64,000 bases of DNA from Polaromonas sp. (GTDB lineage Bacteria; Pseudomonadota; Gammaproteobacteria; Burkholderiales; Burkholderiaceae_C): assembly GCF_030689685.1 (NCBI RefSeq), contig NZ_JAUYEY010000055.1:1-64000 (forward strand). The letters run 5' to 3'. Positions 38,287-47,011 of this stretch are shown in pieces (position 1 is the first letter of the stretch; every line of letters starts with the position of its first letter). A program made the position numbers and the translations under genes. The notes under the pieces were generated by a model. The model saw nothing but the letters and a program-made list of their open reading frames with translations. It searched no databases and was not told the origin of the DNA.

Positions 38287-38988
38287 TCAGACCCAGATTT
38301 GCAAGACGTAGTCAAAAGACGCCTGGCTATTGAACATATCCACACGCTGCAGCCGGATGCGCAGCGCGCCGTCATTTCCACGCATCAATGTGTGCTGGTA
38401 GCGGCCGCCAAAGTGACGCACGCTGTCCCTGCGCAGCTCCATCATGTGAAAGCGCGAGCGCACGCAGATCTCTGTGTCGCTGACAGACTCCAGCGCAACA
38501 TGGCTCACCAGGTGATTGGTTTCCCACATCGGCGCCTGCGACCATGCGTTGGGGTGCGAGACTCGGCCCTTGCGGATTTCCATCATCAATTTGTCTTCGG
38601 CAAAAATCGATGGCGATCCTTCCCATTCGGTCTGCTCAGGCATGACGGGCATCCAGTACACGCCCTGCGCATCAAACAAATCAATCCAGGCCTGCCAGTG
38701 CTTGCTGTCAAGCAATTCGGCTTGCAGATACAGAAACTGCTCGACCTCCCGCTGCACATCGGCCTCAGCGCTGGTACGCGGCAGAATGCCTGCGCGAGGT
38801 AGCTGGCGCACTTGCGCAGAGGTGCCAGCCTGCGATGCGCGTGGCGAGTGATCAGGCTCGATGGACTGCGCCCCCGTGCGTGCAGAGCCTTGCGTGGCTT
38901 CGATCACAACTTCCTGCCCGAGCAGTCGCTCGAAGTCGGGGCCTGCATTGGGAATAGCCTGAGTCGCGCTGCATGGGCTTTTGTTCAT
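38287..38988 (-). CDS. Aromatic-ring-hydroxylating dioxygenase, small (beta) subunit
   Basis: 233 residues. The SnoaL/NTF2-like beta-subunit fold occupies about residues 75-233: VEQFLYLQAELLDSKHWQAWIDLFDAQGVYWMPV and RSRFHMMELRRDSVRHFGGRYQHTLMR. It is structural in alpha3beta3 dioxygenases. The first ~70 residues are a low-complexity extension (TQGSARTGAQSIEPDHSPRAS) longer than in BenB or HcaF. If translation starts further in, no obvious alternative start has a better RBS. Lies 13 nt after the alpha gene. Confidence 0.9.
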   Translation of the reverse strand: MNKSPCSATQAIPNAGPDFERLLGQEVVIEATQGSARTGAQSIEPDHSPRASQAGTSAQVRQLPRAGILPRTSAEADVQREVEQFLYLQAELLDSKHWQAWIDLFDAQGVYWMPVMPEQTEWEGSPSIFAEDKLMMEIRKGRVSHPNAWSQAPMWETNHLVSHVALESVSDTEICVRSRFHMMELRRDSVRHFGGRYQHTLMRGNDGALRIRLQRVDMFNSQASFDYVLQIWV

Positions 38989-39001
38989 AAGGTGACTCCA
39001 G

Positions 39002-40291
39002 TCAGGCCAACATGTATTGGGACCATGCGCGAAATTGGTTGCGCATGACTGCTTCGGAGGTGCCGTGGTTTGAATAGGTCACGCCTTTTTCTTCCCGGTC
39101 GTCACCGTACCAGCGGTGAAAGCTGACCCAGTCGCCGCCGTTGGACTGCAGTCCCCATTGACCTTTGGTCCAGTTCTCCAGGTCGTCGGCATTGATCATG
39201 GTCGCTGGCGAATTGACGAGGTTGTAGTACCACAGGCTGCGGCGGTATGTAGCCTCTGGTGCGCCCTTCAGGCGGAAATGCCAGATTTCAGACTGTGTTT
39301 TATTGGGTGCGATGGGCCGCAGGCAGCGCAGTTGCTGCAACGGCGATTGAACCGAGAGGTAGGGGTAGACCAGCACATGGTGGATGCTGCGGGAAAGGTA
39401 TTCTTCGGCCCGCTCCGCGCCGTAGGCTTTAATCAGCAGGGCTTCGTGTTCCAGTGTGTCAGGGTCTTGCGGCCGCAATCCCATGTAAGCCTTGAGAATG
39501 CCGTGGCCATGCGGGAAGTTGATGGTTTGCACGGCGTCCCACTGTTCAAAGCTGGACGCGAAGGTCGACAGGTAGTGGTAATACAGGGGGGCAGATCCGC
39601 GCTCGGCTTTCACCCTCTTTTCGACCCGGCCAGCCGAAATGCCGGTGGACTGGTGAGTAACGGAAGGATGCAGTGCATCAAGCTGGTTTTCCATAAAGAA
39701 TTTCCAGTTCGAATGCTGCATGACGCGGTGACATACCGGCACCACCTCGACTTCGCCCCCCGGCGAACGGTCGCACATATCGTCAAAAGCAATGCGGGCT
39801 TCGCCCAGGAATTCAGTCAGAGATGGGCCTTCATCAACCAGACTGGCGAAGACAAAGCCGCGGTAGCTGTCCACCCTCGCTGCCCGCTTCATTCCGCAGT
39901 CGGGGTTGTCGCGGGTCATGCGCGTTCCTTCATAGCCTTTGGCCAGCGGAATCGCGCGTACCGTGCCATTCAGGTGAAAGCTCCATGCGTGGTAAGAGCA
40001 GACAAATGAGGTGCCGGTATTGCCGTGCAGGTTTCCCACCAGTTGCACGCCGCGGTGCGGGCAACGGTTGTAAAGCACTTGAACGCTGCCGTCGCCCTGG
40101 CGCACCATGATCATCGGCTGACGACCTATGGTCACCGCGTAATAGTCGCCTGGCGCCTTGACTTGTGATTCATGTCCGCAATACACCCAGGTGCGCTCCC
40201 AGATTTTCTCCATCTCGGCATCAAATATTGCCTGATCTGTATAAACGTGTTTGTGCACACGATCAGGTTCAACAAGTTGCTCTACTTTCAT
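39002..40291 (-). CDS. Aromatic-ring-hydroxylating dioxygenase, large (alpha) subunit, Rieske type
   Basis: 429 residues. Rieske [2Fe-2S] ligands are Cys77, His79 (CPHRG), Cys98 and His101 (CSYHAW). The mononuclear iron site is at NWKFFMENQLDALHPSVTH with Asp205, His208 and His213; the third ligand is likely an Asp in the INADDLENW region. It hydroxylates an aromatic ring with O2, using electrons from a reductase/ferredoxin that is not encoded in this cluster. Resembles the benzoate/anthranilate/salicylate branch more than naphthalene-type enzymes. It sits between iorB and the transport genes, which suggests an aromatic acid substrate. Confidence 0.93.
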   Translation of the reverse strand: MKVEQLVEPDRVHKHVYTDQAIFDAEMEKIWERTWVYCGHESQVKAPGDYYAVTIGRQPMIMVRQGDGSVQVLYNRCPHRGVQLVGNLHGNTGTSFVCSYHAWSFHLNGTVRAIPLAKGYEGTRMTRDNPDCGMKRAARVDSYRGFVFASLVDEGPSLTEFLGEARIAFDDMCDRSPGGEVEVVPVCHRVMQHSNWKFFMENQLDALHPSVTHQSTGISAGRVEKRVKAERGSAPLYYHYLSTFASSFEQWDAVQTINFPHGHGILKAYMGLRPQDPDTLEHEALLIKAYGAERAEEYLSRSIHHVLVYPYLSVQSPLQQLRCLRPIAPNKTQSEIWHFRLKGAPEATYRRSLWYYNLVNSPATMINADDLENWTKGQWGLQSNGGDWVSFHRWYGDDREEKGVTYSNHGTSEAVMRNQFRAWSQYMLA

Positions 40292-40311
40292 GGCGTTATC
40301 CTCTTGGTAAA

Positions 40312-41856
40312 TTACACAAATGACAACAGTTTCTCGAGCGCTTGACCGCTGTCATCGGCCAGGGCCGCGTGGCTCAGATCCCGCAACTGCTGCGCGCCTT
40401 GCGGCGAAGTTTGAAGTTGCGGCAGCTTGGCCATGACGCGCTGAAAGCTGTGCCATCCGCGCGCATGGGTGTCACCATAGCCCTTGACCAGTCGCTGCGC
40501 ACGCGCCACCTCCAGCGCCAGTGCAGGCTGCGCCAGTGCCAGGTGTTCTATGCGGGCCAGCCAGTCGCTGATGCGTTGCTGCTCGATATGAAACCGCAGT
40601 GAGCCGGGGCGCAGCGGGCGCATTGCGGCAATCGCGTACAGCAACAGGTAGCCGCGTATCGAGCTGGTCTGCACCACCCGCCCTTTGCGCGTGAACGGCG
40701 CCACACAGGCCCGTGCCCACGGCGTGGCCAGCAGCCAGCGGCCCAGCGCGGCGGGCAGGGTGTCGGCGATTTCCTCGACACGCGGATGCAAAAATTCATT
40801 GATGCCCAAGTGCTGCTGCTGGCTCAGGTGTACTTCACTGCCGACCCGCGCAAAACGTGAGCGCCGGGTTTTCAGGTCGGCTACCCGCACGGTGTCTTCG
40901 TAAGACATCCACAGTGCCAGGTGGCGCGCGGTGTCGTCCAGCAGATCGGCGGCCAGCGTGCCGTCGTCCGGCAGGCGTGCCAGCAGCGGCTGCAGCCGGT
41001 CCAGGTAACTGCCGGCGTAGGCGACGTCCTGATAGTCGGCCAGACGCACAATGCCGGCGGCCAGCGTGACATGGCAGGCCGGTGGAAAGTGTTGTTGAAT
41101 GCGTGCGGCCAGGCCCGCCAGGCGCGTGCCGACCGCTGGCATGGCCGCCGGGGTAGGCATCCCGGCCACTGCAGCGGGCGCCTGCGCGGCCGAAAAACCT
41201 GCAGCAAAAGCCTTCAGGCTGGCGTTGACACCGACACCGCCACGCCGGATGGTGGCCTCAAACTGCTCGCGGCTGAAGGGCAGCCGGCCCGTGGCAGCGA
41301 GCGCGCCATACAGGCTTGGGCTGATCAGGCTGCCGGTGTCTTCGGCCAGTTGGGCAAAGTCGGCACTGATGAACTGCCGTGCTGCGGCGTGTGCGCCTGC
41401 CAGCAGCTTGTCCGAGCTGACACGGCCGTCGCCCATGGCGGTGCGTTCGGTCATCGAATACACGCGGTGGGTAGACGCGACAAAGGTGGTGCGATCGGCG
41501 GTGACCAGGCCACGCTGCAACGCGCGCCCGGCTTCCATCAGTTCAGAGGCGATGACGATGTCTACGTCGCCGGGTATCGGGCTCAGCGCCATCACCGGCA
41601 TGCGGCCCGCAGGCGTGGCGGCCTCGGGGAACATCTCAAGGTAATACACGGTGGCGCCGGTACGCTGCGCAACACCGGGCACCGAGGTGGTTTGCGCGTA
41701 GTAGCCGTTCTGCTCGGCCAGGTCCACCAGCCAGTCGGCCAGCACGCCGCCACCTTCGCCGCCCATGGCGAGGATGGCAATGGTGATGCCATGTCTCACT
41801 GAGGCTGGCTGTTGCGCCGAAGGTGAAGGAACAGGGCTCTCCAGAACGGCGCTCAT
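40312..41856 (-). CDS. iorB: Indolepyruvate ferredoxin oxidoreductase, beta subunit with C-terminal DUF6537-like domain
   Basis: 514 residues. The N-terminal ~200 residues are a pyruvate:ferredoxin oxidoreductase gamma-type domain (IAILAMGGEGGGVLADWLVDLAEQNGYYAQTTSVPGVAQRTGATVYYLEMFPE). The remaining ~300 are helical and match the region (YEDTVRVADLKTRRSRF, LYAIAAMRPLRPGSLRFHIEQQ) found in bacterial IorB and called DUF6537. Classical archaeal IorB is ~200 residues; the fused form is usual in betaproteobacteria. The start overlaps iorA by 4 nt. Acts with IorA in the cytoplasm. Confidence 0.88.
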   Translation of the reverse strand: MSAVLESPVPSPSAQQPASVRHGITIAILAMGGEGGGVLADWLVDLAEQNGYYAQTTSVPGVAQRTGATVYYLEMFPEAATPAGRMPVMALSPIPGDVDIVIASELMEAGRALQRGLVTADRTTFVASTHRVYSMTERTAMGDGRVSSDKLLAGAHAAARQFISADFAQLAEDTGSLISPSLYGALAATGRLPFSREQFEATIRRGGVGVNASLKAFAAGFSAAQAPAAVAGMPTPAAMPAVGTRLAGLAARIQQHFPPACHVTLAAGIVRLADYQDVAYAGSYLDRLQPLLARLPDDGTLAADLLDDTARHLALWMSYEDTVRVADLKTRRSRFARVGSEVHLSQQQHLGINEFLHPRVEEIADTLPAALGRWLLATPWARACVAPFTRKGRVVQTSSIRGYLLLYAIAAMRPLRPGSLRFHIEQQRISDWLARIEHLALAQPALALEVARAQRLVKGYGDTHARGWHSFQRVMAKLPQLQTSPQGAQQLRDLSHAALADDSGQALEKLLSFV

Positions 41857-44048
41857 GCGGCAATCCCCTCCAGTCGGCGTTCAATGCGGTTTTGCAGCCA
41901 GCCAATCACCTTTGTGCGCAGGCGCAGCTTGAAGCGGTCCCAAGCGGTCGGGTTGTGGATGATCTCGGCGCGATAAAACGAGGGGCACAGCACCGCCGCA
42001 TGCGCCACTTCACCGCACAGGCCACAGCCCACGCAACTGTCGATCACGGTGGCAATCGGGTCGCGCCGCAGCGGGTCCGGGTTGGCCTTGATGGTCAGCG
42101 AGGGACAGCCCGACAGCCGGATGCACGAATGGTCGCCAGTGCAGGTGTCGGGGTCGATGCCGAAGCGCTCGCGCACCACCCGCTCGCCGCCCGCGATGCG
42201 TTTTTTGATCTGCGGCTTGATGCGGCGCTGGCGGTTGAGCTGGCACTCGCTTTGCGCGACGATGACCTTGGGGCCTTTGTCTTTCGTGGTGAGCGCTTCT
42301 CGCAGCACGTCACGCATCTGCGTGAGGCTGTAGGTGTTGGTCACCGTCCTGGCCCACTTCACGCCGACACCGCGCACGGCTTTTTCAATCGGGTTGTTGG
42401 TGCTGCGGAGCGCATTGACGGCTTTGGACGAGAGCACGTCCTGCCCGCCCGTCGCAGCCGAGTAGCCGTTGTCCACCACCAGCAGCAGGTTGTTGGTCTG
42501 GTTGAACACCGCATTGCCGACGCCGCTGGTCAAACCGTTGTGCCAGAAGCCGCCGTCGCCCATCATGGAGATCGTGCGCTTTTGGGTTTCTCCGGTGTTG
42601 AAGGCCGAGGCACCGGCCCAGCCCAGGCCATACCCCATGGTGGTTGCGCCGAGGTTGAAGGGCGGCAGCACGGAAAACAGGTGGCAGCCGATGTCGCAGC
42701 TGATGTGGTGTTTGCCGAGTTCGCGCTCGATCAGTTTCATGGCAGTGAAGATGGGGCGCTCCGGGCAGCCCGTGCAAAACGAGGGCGGACGGCCCTGCAC
42801 CTCATTGGATGCGGCCTGGATGGCAAACGCCTTCGGGTTGTCTGCCATCACCGCCAGCCCGGCGGAGGCTTTTTGCGCAGCGGCCGGCAGGTCCCGGCCT
42901 TCCAGCCGTTGCGGCGCATACATTTCGATGAAGCGCGCCACGCCCTTGAGCACCACGCCGCCGGTGTATTCGCCGGCCATCGGCAGCATGTCCTTGCCGT
43001 GCACCCGGGTCTGGATGTCGGCCTTGCGCAGCAGCGAGTTGACGTTTTGTTCGATAAAGTCGGGCTGACCTTCCTCGACCAGCAGGATGCCGCGTTTGCC
43101 GCCGCAAAAGCGCCTGAACTCGCCGTCGATCAGCGGGTAGGTGATGTTGAGCACATACAGCGGCACCTGCGACTGGCCAAACGCATCGGCCAGGCCCAGC
43201 ATTTCGAGAGCGCGCAGCACACTGTTGTAGAGGCCGCCTTGCATCACAATGCCAAAGTCCTTCGCATCATCGCCGTCGTTGGCAAAAAACTCGTTGACCT
43301 GATGCGCCTGGATGAACTTCACGGCTGCGGGCCAGCGCTCGGTGATCTTTTCGATTTCTTGCGCGTAGCTGGCCGGCGGCAGCACCACGCGGCTGGTGTC
43401 GCGCTGCGGGTTTTCCATCGCGTCCTTCAGCGTGAAGCCGGGGCGCTTGTTGGCCTTGGTGGCAAAACGGCCGTGCACATGGCAGGCGCGGATGCGCAGC
43501 TCCAGCATCACCGGAGTGCGGCTGGCTTCCGACAGCTCAAAACCCATCTCGACCGCGCGAACAATACTTTCAAGGTTGGGACGTGGGTCGATCAGCCAGA
43601 CCTGGGACTTCATCGCAAAGGCGTGTGAGCGCTCCTGCATGATGCTGGAGCCCTCGCCGTAGTCTTCGCCCACAATCAGCAGCGCCCCCCCGGTGACGCC
43701 GCCCGAGGCCAGATTGGCCAGCGCGTCCGATGCCACGTTGGTACCGACGGTGGACTTGAAGGTGACCGCACCACGCAGCGGGTAGTTGACGGACGCGGCC
43801 AGCGTGGCGGTGGCGGTGGCTTCCGAGGCGCTGTGCTCAAAGTGCACGCCGAGCTCGGCCAGGATGTCGTTGGCATCGGTCAGCACGTCCATCAGATGCG
43901 AAATCGGTGCACCCTGGTAACCGGCCACATAGGAAACACCGGCCTGCAGCAGCGCCTTGGTGACGGCCAGGATGCCTTCACCGCGAAACTCGTCGCCGTC
44001 GCCCAGGCGCAGCTTCTCGACTTCCTGCGTGAAGGAGCGCTCAGCCAT
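41853..44048 (-). CDS. iorA: Indolepyruvate ferredoxin oxidoreductase, alpha subunit
   Basis: 731 residues. Oxidatively decarboxylates an aryl-2-oxoacid (indolepyruvate, phenylpyruvate) with CoA to the arylacetyl-CoA, reducing ferredoxin. The N-terminal pyrimidine-binding domain begins RGEGILAVTKALLQAGVSYVAGYQG. CTGCPERPIF lies near residue 423. The TPP motif GDGGFWHNGL with distal NNLLLVVDNGYSAATGG is at about 490-530. C-terminal ferredoxin-like cysteines occur in CTGDHSCIRLSGCPS (~628) and DSCVGCGLCG (~670). First gene of the 13-gene run and divergent from a LysR regulator. Confidence 0.92.
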   Translation of the reverse strand: MAERSFTQEVEKLRLGDGDEFRGEGILAVTKALLQAGVSYVAGYQGAPISHLMDVLTDANDILAELGVHFEHSASEATATATLAASVNYPLRGAVTFKSTVGTNVASDALANLASGGVTGGALLIVGEDYGEGSSIMQERSHAFAMKSQVWLIDPRPNLESIVRAVEMGFELSEASRTPVMLELRIRACHVHGRFATKANKRPGFTLKDAMENPQRDTSRVVLPPASYAQEIEKITERWPAAVKFIQAHQVNEFFANDGDDAKDFGIVMQGGLYNSVLRALEMLGLADAFGQSQVPLYVLNITYPLIDGEFRRFCGGKRGILLVEEGQPDFIEQNVNSLLRKADIQTRVHGKDMLPMAGEYTGGVVLKGVARFIEMYAPQRLEGRDLPAAAQKASAGLAVMADNPKAFAIQAASNEVQGRPPSFCTGCPERPIFTAMKLIERELGKHHISCDIGCHLFSVLPPFNLGATTMGYGLGWAGASAFNTGETQKRTISMMGDGGFWHNGLTSGVGNAVFNQTNNLLLVVDNGYSAATGGQDVLSSKAVNALRSTNNPIEKAVRGVGVKWARTVTNTYSLTQMRDVLREALTTKDKGPKVIVAQSECQLNRQRRIKPQIKKRIAGGERVVRERFGIDPDTCTGDHSCIRLSGCPSLTIKANPDPLRRDPIATVIDSCVGCGLCGEVAHAAVLCPSFYRAEIIHNPTAWDRFKLRLRTKVIGWLQNRIERRLEGIAA

Positions 44049-44229
44049 GGCCGCCTCCGGCCGCTGGCCTGTTGCTTGTCAATGTCGCGTTCGTGGGGCG
44101 TGTGTTTTTCATCGTGTGTGTCGTCGGCGCCGCGTGTTTTTTCTGCGCATCCCTGGTTTTTCCGGAAAGCATGGCACTTGATCTGAAAGAAATTTACGCA
44201 GCTTCCATGCATACGGCAAATGGATTTTT

Positions 44230-44246
44230 CAGATAGAGCACATCTG
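44230..44246. promoter_or_regulatory. Possible LysR operator in the iorA/lysR divergent region
   Basis: CAGAT, 7-nt spacer, ATCTG, flanked by CATAC (44211 region) and GTATG. Located in the 269-nt divergent gap (44049-44317), 72 nt before the regulator start. LysR proteins usually bind imperfect T-N11-A dyads in such regions. No strong -35/-10 was identified for either gene. Confidence 0.35.
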
Positions 44247-44317
44247 TATGGTGAATAATTAGGGACAACCCGCAGACGCTCAGGCCTCTCGAAGTTCCCG
44301 CCAAGGAGACCCCACGT

Positions 44318-45250
44318 ATGAACTTCCGCCAGCTCGACCTCAACTTGTTGCGTGTGCTGGCGGCGATTCACCGCACCGGCTCTGTCACGCTGGCCGGCAA
44401 AGCCCTGTCGCTGTCGCAGCCGGCAACCAGCAACGCGCTGTCACGCTTGCGCGACTATTTTGAAGACGCGCTTTTTGTGCGTGCGCCCTCGGGCTTGAAG
44501 CCGACCCGCCTGTGCGAGGAGTTGGCGCCCGCCGTGCTGGCGCAACTGCTGGCCCTGGAAACCGTGGTCACCGGCCATGAGGACTTCGAGCCGGCGCGCA
44601 GCGACATGCACTGGCAACTGTCGCTGTCGGACCTGGGCGAGATGTTGTTCCTGCCGGGCCTGGCCGGGGCCCTGCGCAGCCAGGCGCCAGGCGCGCGACT
44701 GTCCAACATCTCGGTCGCGGCCGACGAGGTTGCGGCCGCGCTGGAGGCGCGCGACATTGATCTGGCCATAGGCATCCTGCTGCCTAAACACCGCGGCATC
44801 CGCGCGGAGTTGCTGTTTCGTGAGAACTATGTCGCGGTGGCTTCGCCGCAATGGCGGCCTGCCTCGGGTCGCAGCGGGCGCATGCTCAGCACGCGCCAGC
44901 TCGCCGAAGCCTCGTTCGTGGTGGCATCACCTACTGCGACCTTTCACGGCAGCGTCGAGAAAATGCTGACGCGCATGAAGCTGCAAGACCGCATCGTGCT
45001 GCGGGCGCGGCATTTTGGCGCTTTGCCCGACCTGGCGTTGACCACCGATCTGCTGTCCATCGTGCCGGAGATGTATGCGCGCAACCTGAGCCAGCGCTAC
45101 GACTTTCGTGTTTGGGGTATCACCGGCGCGCCGGCCTACGAGGTGCGGCTGGTCTGGCACAGCAGTACCGACCGGGACCCGGCACACCAGTGGATGCGTG
45201 CGCTGGTGCGCCAACTCTTCCAGCGGCCGGTTCGGGCGGAGGCCACCTGA
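44318..45250 (+). CDS. LysR-family transcriptional regulator
   Basis: 310 residues. Winged HTH in residues ~1-60 (LDLNLLRVLAAIHRTGSVTLAGKALSLSQPATSNALSRLRDYFED), effector domain 90-300 (WQLSLSDLGEMLFLPGLAGALR). This N-terminus resembles the NodD/LinR/PcpR subgroup, common next to aromatic catabolic operons. Divergent from iorA, so it most likely activates the ior-Rieske-transport operon in response to its substrate or an intermediate. GGAG lies upstream of the ATG. Confidence 0.92.
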   Translation: MNFRQLDLNLLRVLAAIHRTGSVTLAGKALSLSQPATSNALSRLRDYFEDALFVRAPSGLKPTRLCEELAPAVLAQLLALETVVTGHEDFEPARSDMHWQLSLSDLGEMLFLPGLAGALRSQAPGARLSNISVAADEVAAALEARDIDLAIGILLPKHRGIRAELLFRENYVAVASPQWRPASGRSGRMLSTRQLAEASFVVASPTATFHGSVEKMLTRMKLQDRIVLRARHFGALPDLALTTDLLSIVPEMYARNLSQRYDFRVWGITGAPAYEVRLVWHSSTDRDPAHQWMRALVRQLFQRPVRAEAT

Positions 45251-45282
45251 GGCGGCTGAGCGCCGGATGGGTAATCATTCAG

Positions 45283-45345
45283 AACAAAAATGGCCTTCAG
45301 CCCATACCCAGTATGCGCAAGCAGCTACTAAAAACATAGCAAAAT
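45283..45345 (+). repeat. Dispersed polar repeat, copy 10
   Basis: AACAAAAATGGCCTTCAGCC, CATACCCAGTATGCGC, AAGCAGCTACTAAAAACATAGC. Between convergent lysR (+) and SPOR (-) genes; nothing else is seen in 45251-45358. Confidence 0.85.
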
Positions 45346-45358
45346 CGTTCACCTCAGC

Positions 45359-46030
45359 TCACGGGCAGGACAGCAATGCCTTGCCTTCAAGCTGCGGTTT
45401 GATCGCGTCGAGCTGGGCGTGCAGGGCGGCGTCCACGGCGGCGAGCTTGAGGATCTGGCCGCGTGCTTCGGGGCGTTCTTGCGCCACGCGGGCGGTGCGC
45501 ACGCCCTTGGTGGCAATGCGCGCCAGTTCTTTCTCGGCATCGGCCTCCAGCGGGAAGCTGGCCAGCGCCAAGCCGGGCGCCAGGGCCTCGTTGTTCACCG
45601 CCCGGAAAGGCAAGCCGAGCTGGCGCAACTCGGTGCGTTTTTTGGCCAAGTTCTCGGGGTTGTTGAATTTGCCCATATAGACAATCCAGCGCGCCGACTC
45701 GACGCTGCTTTCGAACTGCCAGCTACCCGGCGGCAGCGTGGCCGCCAGGCTGGCGCGCAGATTGGCGGTCTGTTGCTCGTTGAAGAGGCCGGCCTGCAGG
45801 CACTCGGGTGCCGACGCAGCGATGGGCGCGCTGGCGAGAGGGCCATTTTCAAGTTTTCGGGCCTCTTCGGCCGTCAGCAGGCGAATCGCCTCGGGCTGGA
45901 TTTGTGTGGCCAGGCGCTGCGGCTCGGCTTGCACGCCAGGCGCCAGCCCGTAGGCGGTCAGCAGGCCTTGCGACCAGGCCCAGTAGCCGGCGTTGGCCAG
46001 CACCAGCAGCAGCACCAGCAGCCTCAGCAT
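45359..46030 (-). CDS. SPOR-domain-type membrane protein
   Basis: 223 residues. A single N-terminal membrane helix (LRLLVLLLVLANAGYWAWSQGLL) and a periplasmic part. Its second half (GSWQFESSVESARWIVYMGKFNNPENLAKKRTELRQLGLPFRAV) has the SPOR-like pattern of VYMGKF followed by a helix and LGL. SPOR domains bind denuded peptidoglycan at the division site. It overlaps birA by 7 nt and is co-transcribed with it. Confidence 0.75.
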   Translation of the reverse strand: MLRLLVLLLVLANAGYWAWSQGLLTAYGLAPGVQAEPQRLATQIQPEAIRLLTAEEARKLENGPLASAPIAASAPECLQAGLFNEQQTANLRASLAATLPPGSWQFESSVESARWIVYMGKFNNPENLAKKRTELRQLGLPFRAVNNEALAPGLALASFPLEADAEKELARIATKGVRTARVAQERPEARGQILKLAAVDAALHAQLDAIKPQLEGKALLSCP

Positions 46031-46887
46031 GGGCGACCGCTGGCCTGCAGAACAGGCCGGACACTGACTTCGGAGCTGGTGATTTCTTTCATGCCAGCCG
46101 CAGTATGCACCAGCAGCGCGCCGTATTCACCAACGCCGTGGGCCACGCCTTCGGTCCCGTCGGAGAGCTGAACGGCGCGTCCGTCCAACGCATCACGCGC
46201 CGCAAAACGCGCCTGGAAAGGTGCAAAACCGAACAGGCCAAAAGCCTGCACCGCCTGCACCAGCGGCGCGGCGACAAGTTGCAGCGCCTGCGCCACGTCC
46301 ACGCCTGGTAGGATGTCCTGCAGCGCGGCGGGCGGGAGCGCCGGGAGCGGGCCGGCGGCGGCTGGCGCAGCATCCAGCGCCAGTGCGCGCACATTGAGAC
46401 CGACGCCGATGACCACGTAGCGCAGCTCGCCCCAGCTCGCCGTCTCGACCAGGATGCCGGCCAGCTTGCGCTCACCCTGCGTATCGATGAGCCACAGGTC
46501 GTTCGGCCATTTCAGGCGGATGCGGGGCTGGCCGTCCTGCGGCCCAACCGGCTGCAGGCTCTCGGCGATGCTGATGCCGACGGCCAGCGACAGGCCCGAC
46601 CAGTCGGCTGGTTGCAGTGCCATGCCCAGCGAAAAAGTCAGACTGTCGCCGGCCCGGCTTTGCCAGTGGCGGCCCATGCGGCCCCGCCCGGCGGTCTGTT
46701 GCTCGGCCACCAGCAGCACCGCTTCGGCGGCAGTCGGGCCGGCCGCACGAAAGCGCCGCATCAGCTCGCTATTGCTTGAATCAATGGTCGGCAACACCTC
46801 GACCGTGAAACCGGGCAGCACCGGCGTCACAGCTTCCCAGATGGCTTCGGCAGGCCAGCGGATGGGAGGGGTGGAGGGTGTGCTCAT
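46024..46887 (-). CDS. birA: Biotin--[acetyl-CoA-carboxylase] ligase
   Basis: 287 residues. It joins biotin via biotinyl-AMP to biotin carboxyl carrier protein. Motifs: TIDSSNSELMRR, EQQTAGRGRMGRHW (adenylate loop), IRLKWPNDLWL and GILVETASWG. It lacks the N-terminal winged-helix repressor domain of E. coli BirA, so it is a monofunctional group I ligase. The short C-terminal SH3-like domain has GVAHGVGEYGALLVHTAAG. In relatives coaX commonly follows birA; here a SPOR gene follows directly. Confidence 0.93.
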   Translation of the reverse strand: MSTPSTPPIRWPAEAIWEAVTPVLPGFTVEVLPTIDSSNSELMRRFRAAGPTAAEAVLLVAEQQTAGRGRMGRHWQSRAGDSLTFSLGMALQPADWSGLSLAVGISIAESLQPVGPQDGQPRIRLKWPNDLWLIDTQGERKLAGILVETASWGELRYVVIGVGLNVRALALDAAPAAAGPLPALPPAALQDILPGVDVAQALQLVAAPLVQAVQAFGLFGFAPFQARFAARDALDGRAVQLSDGTEGVAHGVGEYGALLVHTAAGMKEITSSEVSVRPVLQASGRPC

Positions 46888-46918
46888 GGTGGCGCTGTGG
46901 TGGGGAGCTGCCTTTGCG

Positions 46919-47010
46919 CTGTCATTCCGAACGCGATCCGGGATTCATGACCGCGAACTGCTTGCGTCGCTCAGCCGGGGCATGGATGGCCGGTCAGGCC
47001 CGCCATGACA
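46919..47010. repeat. Palindrome-ended intergenic element
   Basis: Starts GCTGTCATTCCGAACGCGAT and ends GTCAGGCCCGCCATGACA; TGTCAT and ATGACA are inverted. A longer relative of the 8143-8180 element, filling nearly all of the gap between birA and the SET gene. Confidence 0.6.
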
Positions 47011-47011
47011 A

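Noticed and set aside
38287-40291. Naming the Rieske genes benAB or antAB
   Set aside because: Motifs fit the benzoate/anthranilate branch broadly, but the beta subunit has an unusual N-terminus, no reductase gene follows, and the iorAB context differs; substrate cannot be claimed.
41823-43628. 601-codon + strand open frame opposite iorA
   Set aside because: Shadow of IorA; no recognisable protein features.
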